From NCBI RefSeq assembly GCF_016907835.1, contig NZ_JAFBCT010000001.1, positions 1,178,001 through 1,242,000 of the forward strand: a DNA stretch of 64,000 nt, in the 5' to 3' direction. Source of the stretch: Agromyces cerinus (lineage in GTDB: Bacteria > Actinomycetota > Actinomycetes > Actinomycetales > Microbacteriaceae). The position numbers and the translations under genes are program-made. This document shows positions 28,803 to 38,349 of the stretch, piece after piece. The notes beneath the pieces are model-generated. The model saw only the letters and a program-made list of their open reading frames with translations. It had not been told where the DNA came from and did not search any database. Position 1 is the first letter of the stretch. Each line of letters opens with the position of its first letter.

Positions 28803-28841
28803 GTCGAACCGTCCTTCCTCGTCTCTGCGACCATGCTATCT

Positions 28842-28872
28842 TTTGGCCTAGGACAATAGTTCTGTTTGGTCT
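28842..28872. promoter_or_regulatory. Direct repeat in the pdxR-pdxS intergenic region
   Basis: TTTGGCCT (28842-28849) and TTTGGTCT (28865-28872) are eight-base direct repeats spaced 23 bp start to start, about two helical turns. MocR regulators such as PdxR bind direct repeats in the divergent promoter region, and these are the only repeats in the gap. Assignment as PdxR sites is inferred. Confidence 0.5.
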
Positions 28873-28918
28873 GTTCTGATGCGCGCCACAGCGCGCGCTC
28901 GTCCGAGAGGATCCCCCT

Positions 28919-29809
28919 GTGACCGTATCCGAAACGGATTCGAGCCGCGTGAAGCGCGGCCTCGCCGAGATGCTGAAGGGCGGCGTCATCATGGACGTCG
29001 TCACCCCCGAGCAGGCGCGCATCGCCGAGGACGCCGGCGCCGTCGCCGTCATGGCCCTCGAGCGCGTGCCCGCCGACATCCGCTCGCAGGGCGGCGTCGC
29101 CCGCATGAGCGACCCCGACCTCATCGACGCGATCATCGCCGAGGTGTCGATCCCCGTCATGGCGAAGGCCCGAATCGGCCACTTCGTCGAGGCGCAGGTG
29201 CTGCAGGCCCTCGACGTCGACTACATCGACGAGTCCGAGGTGCTCTCGCCCGCCGACTACGTGAACCACATCGACAAGTGGGCGTTCAACACCCCCTTCG
29301 TCTGCGGTGCCACGAACCTCGGAGAGGCGCTCCGCCGCATCAACGAGGGTGCCGCGATGATCCGCTCGAAGGGCGAGGCCGGCACCGGCGACGTCTCCGA
29401 GGCGACGAAGCACATCCGCAAGATCTCCTCCGAGATCAACGTGCTGCGCTCGATGACGAAGGACGAGCTCTACGTCGCGGCCAAGGAGCTGCAGGCGCCG
29501 TACGAGCTCGTGCTCGAGGTCGCCGAGACCGGCAAGCTCCCGGTCGTGCTCTTCGTCGCCGGCGGCGTGGCCACCCCGGCGGATGCCGCGATGATGATGC
29601 AGCTCGGCGCCGACGGCGTGTTCGTCGGCTCGGGCATCTTCAAGTCGGGCAACCCCGAGGCGCGCGCAGCGGCCGTCGTCAAGGCGACCACGTTCTACGA
29701 CGACCCCTCGGTCGTCGCCGCCGTCTCGCGCGGTCTCGGCGAGGCCATGGTCGGCATCAACGTCGCCGACCTCGCCGCGCCGCACCGCCTCGCCGAGCGC
29801 GGCTGGTGA
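28919..29809 (+). CDS. pdxS: Pyridoxal 5'-phosphate synthase lyase subunit PdxS
   Basis: A 296-residue TIM-barrel enzyme that makes PLP from ribose 5-phosphate, glyceraldehyde 3-phosphate and ammonia from PdxT. The N-terminus ([23 protein letters not shown]) and [12 protein letters not shown] are almost invariant; the active-site lysines are in MAKARIGH (about residue 83) and [10 protein letters not shown] with the Lys just before it. Near the C-terminus is [13 protein letters not shown] start, with GAGAGG upstream. It overlaps pdxT by four bases (GTGA) and lies divergent from pdxR. Confidence 0.97.
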   Translation: MTVSETDSSRVKRGLAEMLKGGVIMDVVTPEQARIAEDAGAVAVMALERVPADIRSQGGVARMSDPDLIDAIIAEVSIPVMAKARIGHFVEAQVLQALDVDYIDESEVLSPADYVNHIDKWAFNTPFVCGATNLGEALRRINEGAAMIRSKGEAGTGDVSEATKHIRKISSEINVLRSMTKDELYVAAKELQAPYELVLEVAETGKLPVVLFVAGGVATPADAAMMMQLGADGVFVGSGIFKSGNPEARAAAVVKATTFYDDPSVVAAVSRGLGEAMVGINVADLAAPHRLAERGW

Positions 29810-30459
29810 CCACGAGCCTCAGGAGCGGTTCCCTCGACGCGGGGGCGTCGGCTTCGGCCGGCCCCCGCGTCGGGGTGCTCGCCCTCCAGGGGGACTTCCG
29901 CGAGCACGCCCACGTGCTCGCGACGCTCGGAGCCGACGTCTCGCTCGTGCGTCGCCCCGAGGAGCTCGACGCGGTCGACGGCCTCGTGATCCCCGGTGGC
30001 GAGTCGAGCGTCATGGACAAGCTCGCGCGCACCTTCGGACTGCAGGCGCCGCTGCAGGCCGCGATCGCCGCAGGGCTCCCGGTCTACGGCACGTGCGCCG
30101 GGCTCATCATGCTCGCCGACACGGTGCTCGACGCGATCGCCGGCCAGGAGTCGCTCGGCGGCCTCGACGTCGTCGTGCGCCGTAACGCCTTCGGCTCGCA
30201 GAACCAGTCGTTCGAGACCGACCTCGACATCCCGGCGCTCGGCGAGGTGCCGGTGCATGCGGTCTTCATCCGCGGACCGGTCGTCGAGTCGGTCGGCGCC
30301 GCCGCAACGCCGCTCGCAACGCTTGCCGACGGGCGTGTCGTGGCCGTCGAACAGGGCAACCTCCTCGGCACGAGCTTCCACCCCGAGATCACGGGGGAGC
30401 ACCGCTTCCACGAGTACTTCCTCGCGAAGGTGCGCGCCCGCGTCTCGGTCTCCAGCTGA
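29806..30459 (+). CDS. pdxT: Pyridoxal 5'-phosphate synthase glutaminase subunit PdxT
   Basis: A 217-residue class I glutamine amidotransferase that feeds ammonia to PdxS. The triad is visible: Cys97 in YGTCAGLIM, and His and Glu in SFHPEITGE near the C-terminus; the oxyanion strand is VIPGGESS. Compared with B. subtilis PdxT there is an extra N-terminal segment of about 18 residues rich in Ser/Ala before [10 protein letters not shown]; an internal GTG at the start of that core is an alternative start. The GTG chosen overlaps the pdxS stop, which favours coupling. Confidence 0.95.
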   Translation: MTTSLRSGSLDAGASASAGPRVGVLALQGDFREHAHVLATLGADVSLVRRPEELDAVDGLVIPGGESSVMDKLARTFGLQAPLQAAIAAGLPVYGTCAGLIMLADTVLDAIAGQESLGGLDVVVRRNAFGSQNQSFETDLDIPALGEVPVHAVFIRGPVVESVGAAATPLATLADGRVVAVEQGNLLGTSFHPEITGEHRFHEYFLAKVRARVSVSS

Positions 30460-30520
30460 CGCGCGGCACCCTGAACCCCGGGCGATCCGCGTGGTCGGCG
30501 GCGCTCGCTAGGGTCGGGGC

Positions 30521-31051
30521 ATGACCGACTTCATCGCACTGCTCCGCGGCGTCAACGTCGGCGGCATCACCGTGAGATCAGCAGATCTGCGCGAACTGTT
30601 CGAGCGTCTCGGCTTCGAGGGCGTTCGCACGGTGCTCGCGAGCGGCAACGTCGTGTTCGCGAGCTCGACGGACGAGACCCGCGAGGCGCTGAAGGCGCGC
30701 ATCGAGCAGGCGCTCCGAGACCGCTTCGACTACGACGCGTGGATCGTGCTCGTCACCCGCGCCCAGTTGCAGCGCGCCGTCGACGGCTTTCCGTTCGACG
30801 CCGACGACGAGCGCCGGCAGCCGTGGGTGATCTTCGCGTCCGAGTCCGCGGTCGTCGAAGAACTCGCGGCCTTCGCGGCCGATGCCGATCCCGAGATCGA
30901 CCCGATCTCGCGAGGCGACGGCGTCGTCTACTGGAACCCGGTGAAGGGCACGACGGTCGACACGCCGTTCGCGAAGCTGCTCGCGAAGGCCCGCTTCAAG
31001 CCGACGACCACGAACCGCAACCTGCGCACCCTGAACAAGATGCTCGGCTGA
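30521..31051 (+). CDS. DUF1697 domain protein
   Basis: A 176-residue soluble protein with the DUF1697 signature FIALLRGVNVGG at residues 4-15, LFERLGFEGVRTVLASGNVVF, and the C-terminal TTNRNLRTLNKM. The structure of a relative is an alpha/beta fold with no known activity. The ATG is preceded by TAGGGT (30509-30514) at exactly six bases, with no Shine-Dalgarno, so it is likely leaderless. It is a single gene between pdxST and the hemerythrin gene. Confidence 0.85.
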   Translation: MTDFIALLRGVNVGGITVRSADLRELFERLGFEGVRTVLASGNVVFASSTDETREALKARIEQALRDRFDYDAWIVLVTRAQLQRAVDGFPFDADDERRQPWVIFASESAVVEELAAFAADADPEIDPISRGDGVVYWNPVKGTTVDTPFAKLLAKARFKPTTTNRNLRTLNKMLG

Positions 31052-31159
31052 GTCCGGATCCGGGCTCTCTGCGAGCACCGGAGTTCAGGGGAGGCACCGA
31101 GCTCGGAGTCGGGTCGGCACGGGGGCGGGATGCCGCGGCATCCGCTTCGCTGACTTCCC

Positions 31160-31888
31160 ATGACCACTCGACTCCCCAGTTCCGGCGCGCCCGCCGGCAG
31201 TGCGCCCGAGACGACCTGCCGCAGCGACGAGATCGTGCTCATCCACCGGATGTTCCGTCGTCTGTTCGGCGAGGCACCCGCTCTCGTGCGGGAGGTCGTG
31301 CCCGGCGATGTGCATCGGGCCGCCTTCCTCGCGAAACACCTGCACGGCCTCACGAAGCTGCTGCACGTGCACCACCATGCCGAAGACGACTTCTTCTGGG
31401 ACCGGATGACCGAGCGCGCGCCGGCCTGCGGGCTGCACGTCGCCCTGATGCGGAAGCAGCATCAGGCCGTCTCCGACCAGCTCGACGAGATCGACGCGCG
31501 CATCGACGCCTGGACCGGCGCCGGTGCGGATGCCGCGTCGGCCGAGCGCCTGGCGGCGGCGCTCGACGAGGTCGACCGGAACCTCGCCGAACACCTCGCC
31601 GACGAGGAGCGCGAGGCGTTCCCCGTGCTCGACGCGGTGCTCTCCACCGCCGAGTGGGACGAGATCGAGGCGCACGCCCAGCACGAGAAGCCGCCGCTGC
31701 CCCTCTTCCTGCTGCTGGGGCTCATGATGGAGGCGGTGCCCGAGGCCGACCGCGCCGCATGGATGGAGCGCGAACTGCCCGCGCCGATGCGGCTCGCCTA
31801 CCGCCTGTTCGGTCGCCGCAGCTACGAGCGCGCCCTGCGCCGCCTGCACCCCGAGCCCGAGAAGAGCGTGGAGCGCGGGCGTCGCTGA
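31160..31888 (+). CDS. Hemerythrin-domain protein
   Basis: A 242-residue helical protein. A hemerythrin HHE cation-binding domain covers about residues 20-165: likely di-iron ligands are His in DEIVLIHRMF, His/Glu in LLHVHHHAEDDFFW, His in MRKQHQAVS, and His/Glu in NLAEHLADEEREAF. The C-terminal 70 residues form a second helical part containing a hydrophobic stretch (LPLFLLLGLMMEAV). Such proteins bind O2, NO or iron; no partner gene is present. There is no clear Shine-Dalgarno. The 108 bp before it holds nothing but a GGATGCC palindrome at 31128-31143. Confidence 0.85.
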   Translation: MTTRLPSSGAPAGSAPETTCRSDEIVLIHRMFRRLFGEAPALVREVVPGDVHRAAFLAKHLHGLTKLLHVHHHAEDDFFWDRMTERAPACGLHVALMRKQHQAVSDQLDEIDARIDAWTGAGADAASAERLAAALDEVDRNLAEHLADEEREAFPVLDAVLSTAEWDEIEAHAQHEKPPLPLFLLLGLMMEAVPEADRAAWMERELPAPMRLAYRLFGRRSYERALRRLHPEPEKSVERGRR

Positions 31889-31948
31889 CCTAGAATGGTG
31901 GCGCGCGAGCCGCGACCCGGCCGCGCGAGGATTCGATTCAGGAGACGC

Positions 31949-32707
31949 ATGTCCGGGCATTCCAAGTGGGCGACGACCAAGCACAAGAAGGCGATCATCG
32001 ATTCGCGCCGTGCGAAGTCGTTCGCGAAGCTCATCAAGAACATCGAGGTCGCCGCGAAGATGGGCGGCGCCGATCTCTCCGGCAACCCGACCCTGGTCGA
32101 CGCCGTGCAGAAGGCGAAGAAGACCTCCGTCCCGAACGACAACATCGATCGCGCGATCAAGCGCGGCGCCGGCCTGACCGGTGAGTCGATCGAGTACACG
32201 ACGATCATGTACGAGGGCTACGGCCCCAACGGCGTCGCGCTGCTCATCGAGTGCCTCACCGACAACAAGAACCGTGCGGCCGCCGAAGTGCGCACGCTCA
32301 TGTCCCGCAACGGCGGCACCATGGCCGACCCGGGCTCCGTCGCGTACAACTTCGCGCGCAAGGGCGTCATCGTGGTCGCCAAGACCGAGGGCCTCGGCGA
32401 AGACGACGTGCTCGGCGCGGTGCTCGACGCCGGCGCGGAAGAGGTCACCGACGAGGGCGAGACCTTCGAGGTCATCACCGAGGCATCCGACATGGTCGCC
32501 GCGCGCACCGCGCTGCAGGAGGCCGGAATCGACTACGACTCGGCGGATGCCGCGTTCGTGCCGTCGCTCAAGGTCGAGATCGACGCGGAGACCGCCCGCA
32601 AGGTGTTCCGTCTCATCGACGCGCTCGAAGACAGTGACGACGTGCAGAACATCTACAGCAACTTCGACCTCACCCCCGAGGTGCAGGCCGAGCTCGAAGC
32701 GGACTAG
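31949..32707 (+). CDS. yebC: YebC/PmpR family protein
   Basis: A 252-residue protein of the YebC/TACO1 family. It begins [21 protein letters not shown], the hallmark N-terminus, followed by the typical [12 protein letters not shown] and [15 protein letters not shown] segments. Once called a transcription regulator, bacterial YebC is now associated with relief of ribosome stalling at difficult sequences. AGGAGA lies before the ATG. TAGAAT at 31891-31896 is a candidate -10. It heads yebC-ruvC-ruvA-ruvB. Confidence 0.95.
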   Translation: MSGHSKWATTKHKKAIIDSRRAKSFAKLIKNIEVAAKMGGADLSGNPTLVDAVQKAKKTSVPNDNIDRAIKRGAGLTGESIEYTTIMYEGYGPNGVALLIECLTDNKNRAAAEVRTLMSRNGGTMADPGSVAYNFARKGVIVVAKTEGLGEDDVLGAVLDAGAEEVTDEGETFEVITEASDMVAARTALQEAGIDYDSADAAFVPSLKVEIDAETARKVFRLIDALEDSDDVQNIYSNFDLTPEVQAELEAD

Positions 32708-32716
32708 CCGATCGCC

Positions 32717-33325
32717 GTGCGAGTGCTCGGCATCGACCCCGGCCTCACGCGATGCGGCGTGGGCGTCGTCGATGTCGAGCCGAACCGCACGGCGCGACTC
32801 GTCGACGTCGTGGTGCTGCGTTCGCCCGCCGAGCTCGACACGCCGCGCCGACTCGCCCGCATCGCCGAGGGGCTCGAGGCGATCATCGAGGAGCACCGGC
32901 CGCAGGCCGTCGCGCTCGAGCGCGTGTTCGCGCGCAGCGACGTGTCGACCATCATGGGCACCGCCCAGATCTCGGGCGTCGCCATGCTGATCGCCGCCCG
33001 CCGCGCCCTGCCCGTCGCGCTGCACACGCCGAGCGAGGTGAAGGCGGCGATCACCGGCTACGGGCGCGCCGACAAGAAGCAGGTCGGCGCGATGGTGGCG
33101 CGCATCCTCGGCCTCGACGAGGTGCCGAAACCTGCGGATGCCGCCGACGCCCTCGCCCTCGCGATCTGCCACGCCTGGCGCACCGGGGGAGTCGCCGGCG
33201 CAGCCGTGCGCGACGGGGCCGACGGCTCGGCCGACGACTCCGCCCTCACACCGGCCCAGCGGGCGTGGCTCGCCGCGGAGCGCTCTGCCTCGGTGTCGGG
33301 GGCGGCCCGTAGGCTGAAGCGGTGA
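32717..33325 (+). CDS. ruvC: Holliday junction endonuclease RuvC
   Basis: A 202-residue dimeric resolvase that cuts four-way junctions symmetrically. Acidic residues are in [11 protein letters not shown] (Asp, about 7), ALERVF (Glu, about 70), and [17 protein letters not shown] (two Asp, about 140). The C-terminal tail of about 35 residues is longer than in E. coli. GTG start nine bases after the yebC stop. The last four bases overlap the ruvA GTG. No LexA box is seen before it, so if SOS control exists it acts elsewhere. Confidence 0.96.
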   Translation: MRVLGIDPGLTRCGVGVVDVEPNRTARLVDVVVLRSPAELDTPRRLARIAEGLEAIIEEHRPQAVALERVFARSDVSTIMGTAQISGVAMLIAARRALPVALHTPSEVKAAITGYGRADKKQVGAMVARILGLDEVPKPADAADALALAICHAWRTGGVAGAAVRDGADGSADDSALTPAQRAWLAAERSASVSGAARRLKR

Positions 33326-33942
33326 TCTCCTCTCTTCGTGGCCGTGTGCTCGCAGCTGCCGGTGGTTCGGTCGTGATCGAGGTCGGCGGGGTGGGGTTCC
33401 ACGTCAACACGACCCCGGCGCTCGCCCTCTCGATGCGCGAGGGGCACGAGGCATCCGTGCACACCACGCTCGTCGTGCGTGAAGACTCGCTGACGCTCTT
33501 CGGCTTCGCCACGCGCGACGAACTCGACGTCTTCGACCTCCTCATCGGCGTCACGGGCGTCGGGCCCAAATCGGCGCTCGGCGTGCTCTCGGTGCTCTCG
33601 CCCGGGCAGATCGCCGAGGCCGTGCAGCGCGACGACGATGCCGTGTTCCGCAAGGTGAGCGGCATCGGCCCGAAGACCGCGAAGCTCATCACCGTCTCGC
33701 TGGCGGGCAAGCTCGTCGCGCCGGCCGTGTCGACGCCGCACGCACCGGTCGTCGCCGGCGGAGCCGCAGACAGCGTGCTCGCTGCGCTCACGGGCCTCGG
33801 CTGGTCGGAGCGGGTCGCGGCAGAGGCCGTCGACGAGACGATCGCCGCGGCATCCGACATCGAGGCCGCGTCGGTGCCGACGCTGCTGCGGCTCACGCTC
33901 GCACGGCTCGGCCCCGCGCAGCAGACCGGGCGGGCACGATGA
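33322..33942 (+). CDS. ruvA: Holliday junction DNA helicase subunit RuvA
   Basis: A 206-residue protein that binds the junction and loads RuvB. Domain I (OB fold, 1-65) starts [26 protein letters not shown]; domain II has two helix-hairpin-helix motifs ([17 protein letters not shown] and [13 protein letters not shown]); domain III (about 155-206), which contacts RuvB, includes [16 protein letters not shown]. Start and stop overlap ruvC and ruvB by four bases each. Confidence 0.96.
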   Translation: MISSLRGRVLAAAGGSVVIEVGGVGFHVNTTPALALSMREGHEASVHTTLVVREDSLTLFGFATRDELDVFDLLIGVTGVGPKSALGVLSVLSPGQIAEAVQRDDDAVFRKVSGIGPKTAKLITVSLAGKLVAPAVSTPHAPVVAGGAADSVLAALTGLGWSERVAAEAVDETIAAASDIEAASVPTLLRLTLARLGPAQQTGRAR

Positions 33943-34979
33943 GCGACGACCTCGACCTGACCGACCCCGTGCTCGCCGGAGAGGCCGAGCTCGCGTTCGA
34001 GGGGGCGCTCAGGCCCAAGAGCCTCGGCGAGTTCGTCGGCCAGACCCGCGTGCGCGGGCAGCTGCAACTGCTGCTCACCGCGGCGACGCTGCAGCAGCGC
34101 ACGCCCGACCACATCCTGCTCGCGGGCCCGCCCGGGCTCGGCAAGACGACCCTCGCGATGATCGTCGCCCACGAGGGCGGGCGACCGCTGCGCATGTCGA
34201 GCGGCCCGGCCATCCAGCACGCCGGCGACCTCGCGGCCATCCTGAGCTCGCTCGTACCCGGCGAGGTGCTCTTCATCGACGAGATCCACCGCATGGCGCG
34301 CTCCGCCGAAGAGATGCTCTACCTCGCCATGGAGGACTTCCGCATCGACATCATGGTCGGCAAGGGGGCGGGGGCGACCTCGGTGCCGCTCGACCTGTCG
34401 CCGTTCACGCTCGTCGGCGCGACGACACGAGCCGGGCTGCTGCCGAACCCGCTGCGCGACCGGTTCGGTTTCACCGCGCACCTCGAGTTCTACGACGAGG
34501 CGGAGCTCGAACAAGTGCTCGCGCGCGCCGGCAGCATGCTCGGCCTCGATGCCGACAAGGAGGCACTCGCCGAGATCGCCGGGCGCTGCCGCGGCACCCC
34601 GCGTATCGCCAACCGACTGCTTCGGCGGGTACGCGACTACGCGCTCGTGCACGGCGAACGCGCCGATCTCGGCGCGGTCCGTGCCGCGCTCGAACTCTAC
34701 GACGTCGACCCGCTCGGGCTCGATCGTCTCGACCGCGCGGTCATGGAGATGATCCTCACGCGCTTCGGCGGCGGACCGGTCGGCCTCAATACGCTCGCCG
34801 TCTCGGTGGGCGAAGAGGCCGAGACGATCGAGGCCGTCGTCGAGCCGTTCCTCGTGCGCATCGGGCTCATCACCCGAACACCGAGGGGGCGCGTCGCCAC
34901 TCCAGCGGCCTGGCGTCACTTCGGTCTCGCGGCTGATGCGCCCGATGCGGCAGCGGCGCTTCCGATCGATGACCTATAA
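33939..34979 (+). CDS. ruvB: Holliday junction branch migration ATPase RuvB
   Basis: A 346-residue hexameric AAA+ motor. Walker [15 protein letters not shown] at about 63-76, Walker [11 protein letters not shown] at about 110-119, sensor [18 protein letters not shown] at about 160-177, and the C-terminal winged helix ([14 protein letters not shown]). It completes ruvCAB and overlaps ruvA by four bases. The TATAAT formed at its stop codon may be the -10 of yajC. Confidence 0.97.
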   Translation: MSDDLDLTDPVLAGEAELAFEGALRPKSLGEFVGQTRVRGQLQLLLTAATLQQRTPDHILLAGPPGLGKTTLAMIVAHEGGRPLRMSSGPAIQHAGDLAAILSSLVPGEVLFIDEIHRMARSAEEMLYLAMEDFRIDIMVGKGAGATSVPLDLSPFTLVGATTRAGLLPNPLRDRFGFTAHLEFYDEAELEQVLARAGSMLGLDADKEALAEIAGRCRGTPRIANRLLRRVRDYALVHGERADLGAVRAALELYDVDPLGLDRLDRAVMEMILTRFGGGPVGLNTLAVSVGEEAETIEAVVEPFLVRIGLITRTPRGRVATPAAWRHFGLAADAPDAAAALPIDDL

Positions 34980-34980
34980 T
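34975..34980 (+). promoter_or_regulatory. Candidate -10 box of yajC-secDF
   Basis: A perfect TATAAT covers the ruvB stop codon, 71 bases upstream of the yajC start. No matching -35 is recognisable at 16-18 bp, so strength is uncertain. Confidence 0.45.
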
Positions 34981-35050
34981 CCTTGAAGCTGACCCCTCAG
35001 CACCGACGACTTCGTGCGCGCGTCGCACTCCGGAAGGTACTTTTCCTCTC

Positions 35051-35449
35051 ATGACGTTCGATCCGTTCACCATCATCATGCTCGCCGTCCTGGCGGTGCT
35101 CATCTTCTTCATGTTCCGCAACTCGCGCAAGCGTCAGGCAGATGCCCGCGAACTGCAGTCGAAGGTGCAGCCTGGCGCGAAGGTGATGACCAACTTCGGC
35201 GTCTTCGGCACCATCCTCTCGATCGATGAAGACGAGAACCAGGTGCTCCTCGAGACCTCGCCCGGCACCGTGCTCACCGTGCACCGCCAGACGGTCGCAC
35301 GCGTCGTCGAGCCGAAGGCCGACGTCGTCGAAGAGTCCGCCGCGATCGAGGGCGAGCCCGAGTTCGGCGAGCGTCTCGACTCCGAGACCGATGCGACCTC
35401 GACGGACGCGACCGACGAGAAGCCCGACACCAAGAAGTCGGACGACTAA
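35051..35449 (+). CDS. yajC: Preprotein translocase subunit YajC
   Basis: A 132-residue single-span membrane protein that associates with SecDF. The helix ITIIMLAVLAVLIFFMFR-like segment occupies about residues 6-22, followed by the typical NSRKRQADARELQSKVQPGAKVMTNFGVFGTI region, then an acidic, Thr/Asp/Glu-rich tail of about 45 residues. It is followed at 63 bases by secD and 1 kb later by secF, the conserved yajC-secD-secF set. Confidence 0.92.
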   Translation: MTFDPFTIIMLAVLAVLIFFMFRNSRKRQADARELQSKVQPGAKVMTNFGVFGTILSIDEDENQVLLETSPGTVLTVHRQTVARVVEPKADVVEESAAIEGEPEFGERLDSETDATSTDATDEKPDTKKSDD

Positions 35450-35512
35450 GACTCAACCCCAGGCTGGGCCCGTGCGCTGACGCGCGGGCTCTCTGCAGAG
35501 AAAGCGGAACAC

Positions 35513-37255
35513 GTGGCTGCACCATCGAAGCGGTCATCCCGGCCGACCCCCGTGCGCAAGGCATGGAGATCACTCACCTGGCTGGGTGTCATCATCGCGC
35601 TGCTGTTCGGCATCAATGCCGCCGGCGTCATCTGGGGCGGCGGGTCGTGGACCCCGAAGCTCGCACTCGACCTCGAGGGCGGCACGCAGATCATCCTCGA
35701 GCCGAAGGTCGAGACCGGCGCGAGCGTCTCGCAGGAGCAGCTCGACCAGGCGGTCTCGATCATCCGCCAGCGCGTCGACGCCTCGGGCGTTTCCGAAGCA
35801 GAGATCAACACCGAGGGCGAGAACGTCGTCGTCCGCATCCCGGGTGAGCTCGACGATCAGACCCGTGCGCGCATCCAGCAGTCGGCGAAGCTCGAGCTCC
35901 GGGCCGTGCTGCTCGCCGACGCGGCGACCAACACGGCGATCGATCCGAGTGCGAGCCCCTCACCGACCGAGGAACCCGCCGAAGAGCTCGAGTCCACCCC
36001 GACTGCGGAGCCGACGGATGGCAGCGACCCCTCGTGGATCACGCCTGCGCTGCAGAAGGAATTCGACGACTTCGACTGCTCGCAGATCGACGAGAACTCG
36101 GCGAACGTCGCACCGGCCGACGAGCCGCTCGTCACCTGCGACGTGACCCGTACCGCGAAGTACCTCCTCGGCCCGGTGGAGGCGAGCGGCGAGAACATCG
36201 TCGACGCCACCAACGGCATGGTGCAGACCCCGACCGGTGCATCGACGGGCCAGTGGGCCGTCAACATCGTCTTCGACGCCGAGGGCACCGAGGACTTCGC
36301 CACGGTCAGCACCCGCCTGTTCGGCCTGCAGGGCCAGACGCCGCGCGACCAGTTCGCGTTCGTGCTCGACGGTCAGGTGCTCACCGCACCGTCGATGAAC
36401 GGCGCGATCACCGACGGCAAGCCGCAGATCACCGGCAGCTTCGACCAGGCCTCGTCGAAGGCGCTCGCCGACCAGCTGAAGTTCGGTGCTCTGCCGCTCA
36501 GCTTCACGGTGCAGTCGTCCGACACGATCTCGCCGACGCTCGGTACCTCGCAGCTCCAGTCCGGCCTCATCGCCGGTCTCATCGGCCTCATCCTCGTCGT
36601 GATCTACACGATCTTCCAGTACCGTGCGCTCGCATCGGTCACCATCGCCTCGCTCGTGATCGTCGGCATCATCACCTACCTGATGATCACGATCCTGTCG
36701 TGGCGTGAGGGCTACCGACTGTCGCTCGCCGGCATCGCGGGCCTCATCGTCTCGATCGGTTTCACCGCCGACTCGTTCATCATCTACTTCGAACGCGTTC
36801 GAGACGAGCTCCGCGATGGCAGGCCACTCGTCGGTGCGGTCGAGGCGGGTTGGAAGCGCGCATTCCGCACCGTTCTCGCGTCGAAGGCCACCAACCTGCT
36901 CGCGGCCATCGTGCTCTTCGTGCTCGCCGTCGGCAGCGTCAAGGGCTTCGCGTACACACTCGGTCTCACCACGATCATCGACGTCGTCGTGGTCATCCTG
37001 TTCACGCACCCGATGCTGCAGCTGCTCGCCCAGACCCGCTTCTTCTCCAGCGGCAACCCCTGGTCGGGCCTCGACCCGAATGCACTCGGGGCCGTGTACC
37101 GCGGTCGTGCCGAGTTCCGCAAGCCTGTCGGACAGCCGGCGAAGAAGACCGCGGCCAGCGCGAAGGAAGCGCAGCGCCGCCAGACGATCGCCGAACGGAA
37201 GGCCGCCGCAGCAGTCGGCGCCTCCGATTCGTCCGACGAAGGGAAGGAGTCCTGA
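35513..37255 (+). CDS. secD: Protein translocase subunit SecD
   Basis: A 580-residue RND-type membrane protein that uses the proton gradient to help pull proteins out of SecYEG. One N-terminal helix (about 20-40), a large extracytoplasmic P1 region that begins WTPKLALDLEGGTQIILEPK, then five C-terminal helices starting with GLIAGLIGLILVVIYTIFQYR. The P1 head contains a Ser/Pro/Thr/Glu-rich insert (SASPSPTEEPAEELESTPTA) typical of actinobacteria. The C-terminal cytoplasmic tail is basic (KKTAASAKEAQRRQ). GTG start. Its TGA overlaps the secF ATG by one base. Confidence 0.95.
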   Translation: MAAPSKRSSRPTPVRKAWRSLTWLGVIIALLFGINAAGVIWGGGSWTPKLALDLEGGTQIILEPKVETGASVSQEQLDQAVSIIRQRVDASGVSEAEINTEGENVVVRIPGELDDQTRARIQQSAKLELRAVLLADAATNTAIDPSASPSPTEEPAEELESTPTAEPTDGSDPSWITPALQKEFDDFDCSQIDENSANVAPADEPLVTCDVTRTAKYLLGPVEASGENIVDATNGMVQTPTGASTGQWAVNIVFDAEGTEDFATVSTRLFGLQGQTPRDQFAFVLDGQVLTAPSMNGAITDGKPQITGSFDQASSKALADQLKFGALPLSFTVQSSDTISPTLGTSQLQSGLIAGLIGLILVVIYTIFQYRALASVTIASLVIVGIITYLMITILSWREGYRLSLAGIAGLIVSIGFTADSFIIYFERVRDELRDGRPLVGAVEAGWKRAFRTVLASKATNLLAAIVLFVLAVGSVKGFAYTLGLTTIIDVVVVILFTHPMLQLLAQTRFFSSGNPWSGLDPNALGAVYRGRAEFRKPVGQPAKKTAASAKEAQRRQTIAERKAAAAVGASDSSDEGKES

Positions 37256-38274
37256 TGGCGAACCGTCTCACGACCTTCGGCAACGACCTCTACACCGGCA
37301 AGCGCTCCTTCAACTTCGTCGGAGGTCGCAAGAAGTGGTACACGATCGCCGGGATCCTGATCCTGCTCTCGATCGTCGTCCCGCTCCTCACCGGCGTGAA
37401 CTTCAGCATCGAGTTCCGCGGCGGATCCCAGTTCCAGATCGCGCAGGTCGACAACGCCACCCCTGAGCCCGCCATCGAGGCGGTGCACTCCGTCGTTCCC
37501 GACGCCGAGGTGCGCGTCGCGATCGTCGGCGGCACCGGCGTGCGCGTGCAGACCGACCAGCTCGCCCAGGCGGACTCCGAAGCCGTGACCGACGCACTCG
37601 CAGAGGCGTACGACGTTCCCGAGTCGGAGGTCACGTCCTCCTTCATCGGCCCCAGCTGGGGCGCGGATGTCACTCGGCAGGCCCTGGTCGGCCTCGTCGC
37701 GTTCCTCCTGCTCGCGGGCATCATCATGGCGCTGTACTTCCGCACCTGGAAGATGTCGCTCGCGGCGATCCTCGCGCTGATCGGCGACCTCGTCGTGACC
37801 GTGGGCATTTATGCCGCAGTCGGCTTCGAGATCAGCCCGGCGGCGACCATCGGTATCCTCACGATTCTCAGCTACTCGCTGTACGACACCGTCGTGGTGT
37901 TCGACAAGATCCGTGAGAACACCGCCGAAGACGGCCAGGAGTCTCGGCGCACCTTCGCCGAATCCGTGAACCTCGCGGTGAACCAGACCCTCGTGCGCTC
38001 GATCAACACGAGCGTCGTGGCTGCGCTGCCCGTCGCGGCGATTCTCTTCATCGGCGCCGGTGTGCTCGGAGCCGACACGCTCCGCGACATCTCGCTGGCG
38101 CTGCTCATCGGCATCCTCGTCGGCACCTGGTCGACGGTGTTCGTCGCCGCTCCGCTCTACTCGCAGCTGCGCGAGGGGGAGCCGGCGATCAGCCGCCACG
38201 ACCAGAAGGTCTTGAAGGAGCGTGAGCGCGCGGCATCCGTTTCGACGGGAGCCGAGGCGCTGCCCACCGCATGA
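37255..38274 (+). CDS. secF: Protein translocase subunit SecF
   Basis: A 339-residue partner of SecD with six transmembrane helices. The N-terminal part carries GVNFSIEFRGGSQFQI after helix 1; the extracytoplasmic loop is short; helices 2-6 begin at ALVGLVAFLLLAGIIMALYF and include ILSYSLYDTVVVFDKIREN, the conserved D-x-R-x-N region. Translation is coupled to secD (TGATG). In M. tuberculosis apt follows before relA; here rel follows directly after 75 bp, with no adenine phosphoribosyltransferase gene. Confidence 0.95.
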   Translation: MANRLTTFGNDLYTGKRSFNFVGGRKKWYTIAGILILLSIVVPLLTGVNFSIEFRGGSQFQIAQVDNATPEPAIEAVHSVVPDAEVRVAIVGGTGVRVQTDQLAQADSEAVTDALAEAYDVPESEVTSSFIGPSWGADVTRQALVGLVAFLLLAGIIMALYFRTWKMSLAAILALIGDLVVTVGIYAAVGFEISPAATIGILTILSYSLYDTVVVFDKIRENTAEDGQESRRTFAESVNLAVNQTLVRSINTSVVAALPVAAILFIGAGVLGADTLRDISLALLIGILVGTWSTVFVAAPLYSQLREGEPAISRHDQKVLKERERAASVSTGAEALPTA

Positions 38275-38349
38275 TGTTCGCGGCCGGCGTGAGCCGTGTG
38301 GCGCGTCGAAGCCTCCGGAGCGGCGATAATTGAGTTCCGGAGGTGAGCG

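Noticed and set aside
32600..32717. SOS box before ruvC
   Set aside because: No TCGAAC-N4-GTTCGA-like dyad in the yebC 3' end or the nine-base gap.
36789..36802. TCGAACGCGTTCGA inside secD as a LexA box
   Set aside because: Arms match but the spacer is two bases rather than four, and it lies within coding sequence far from any start.
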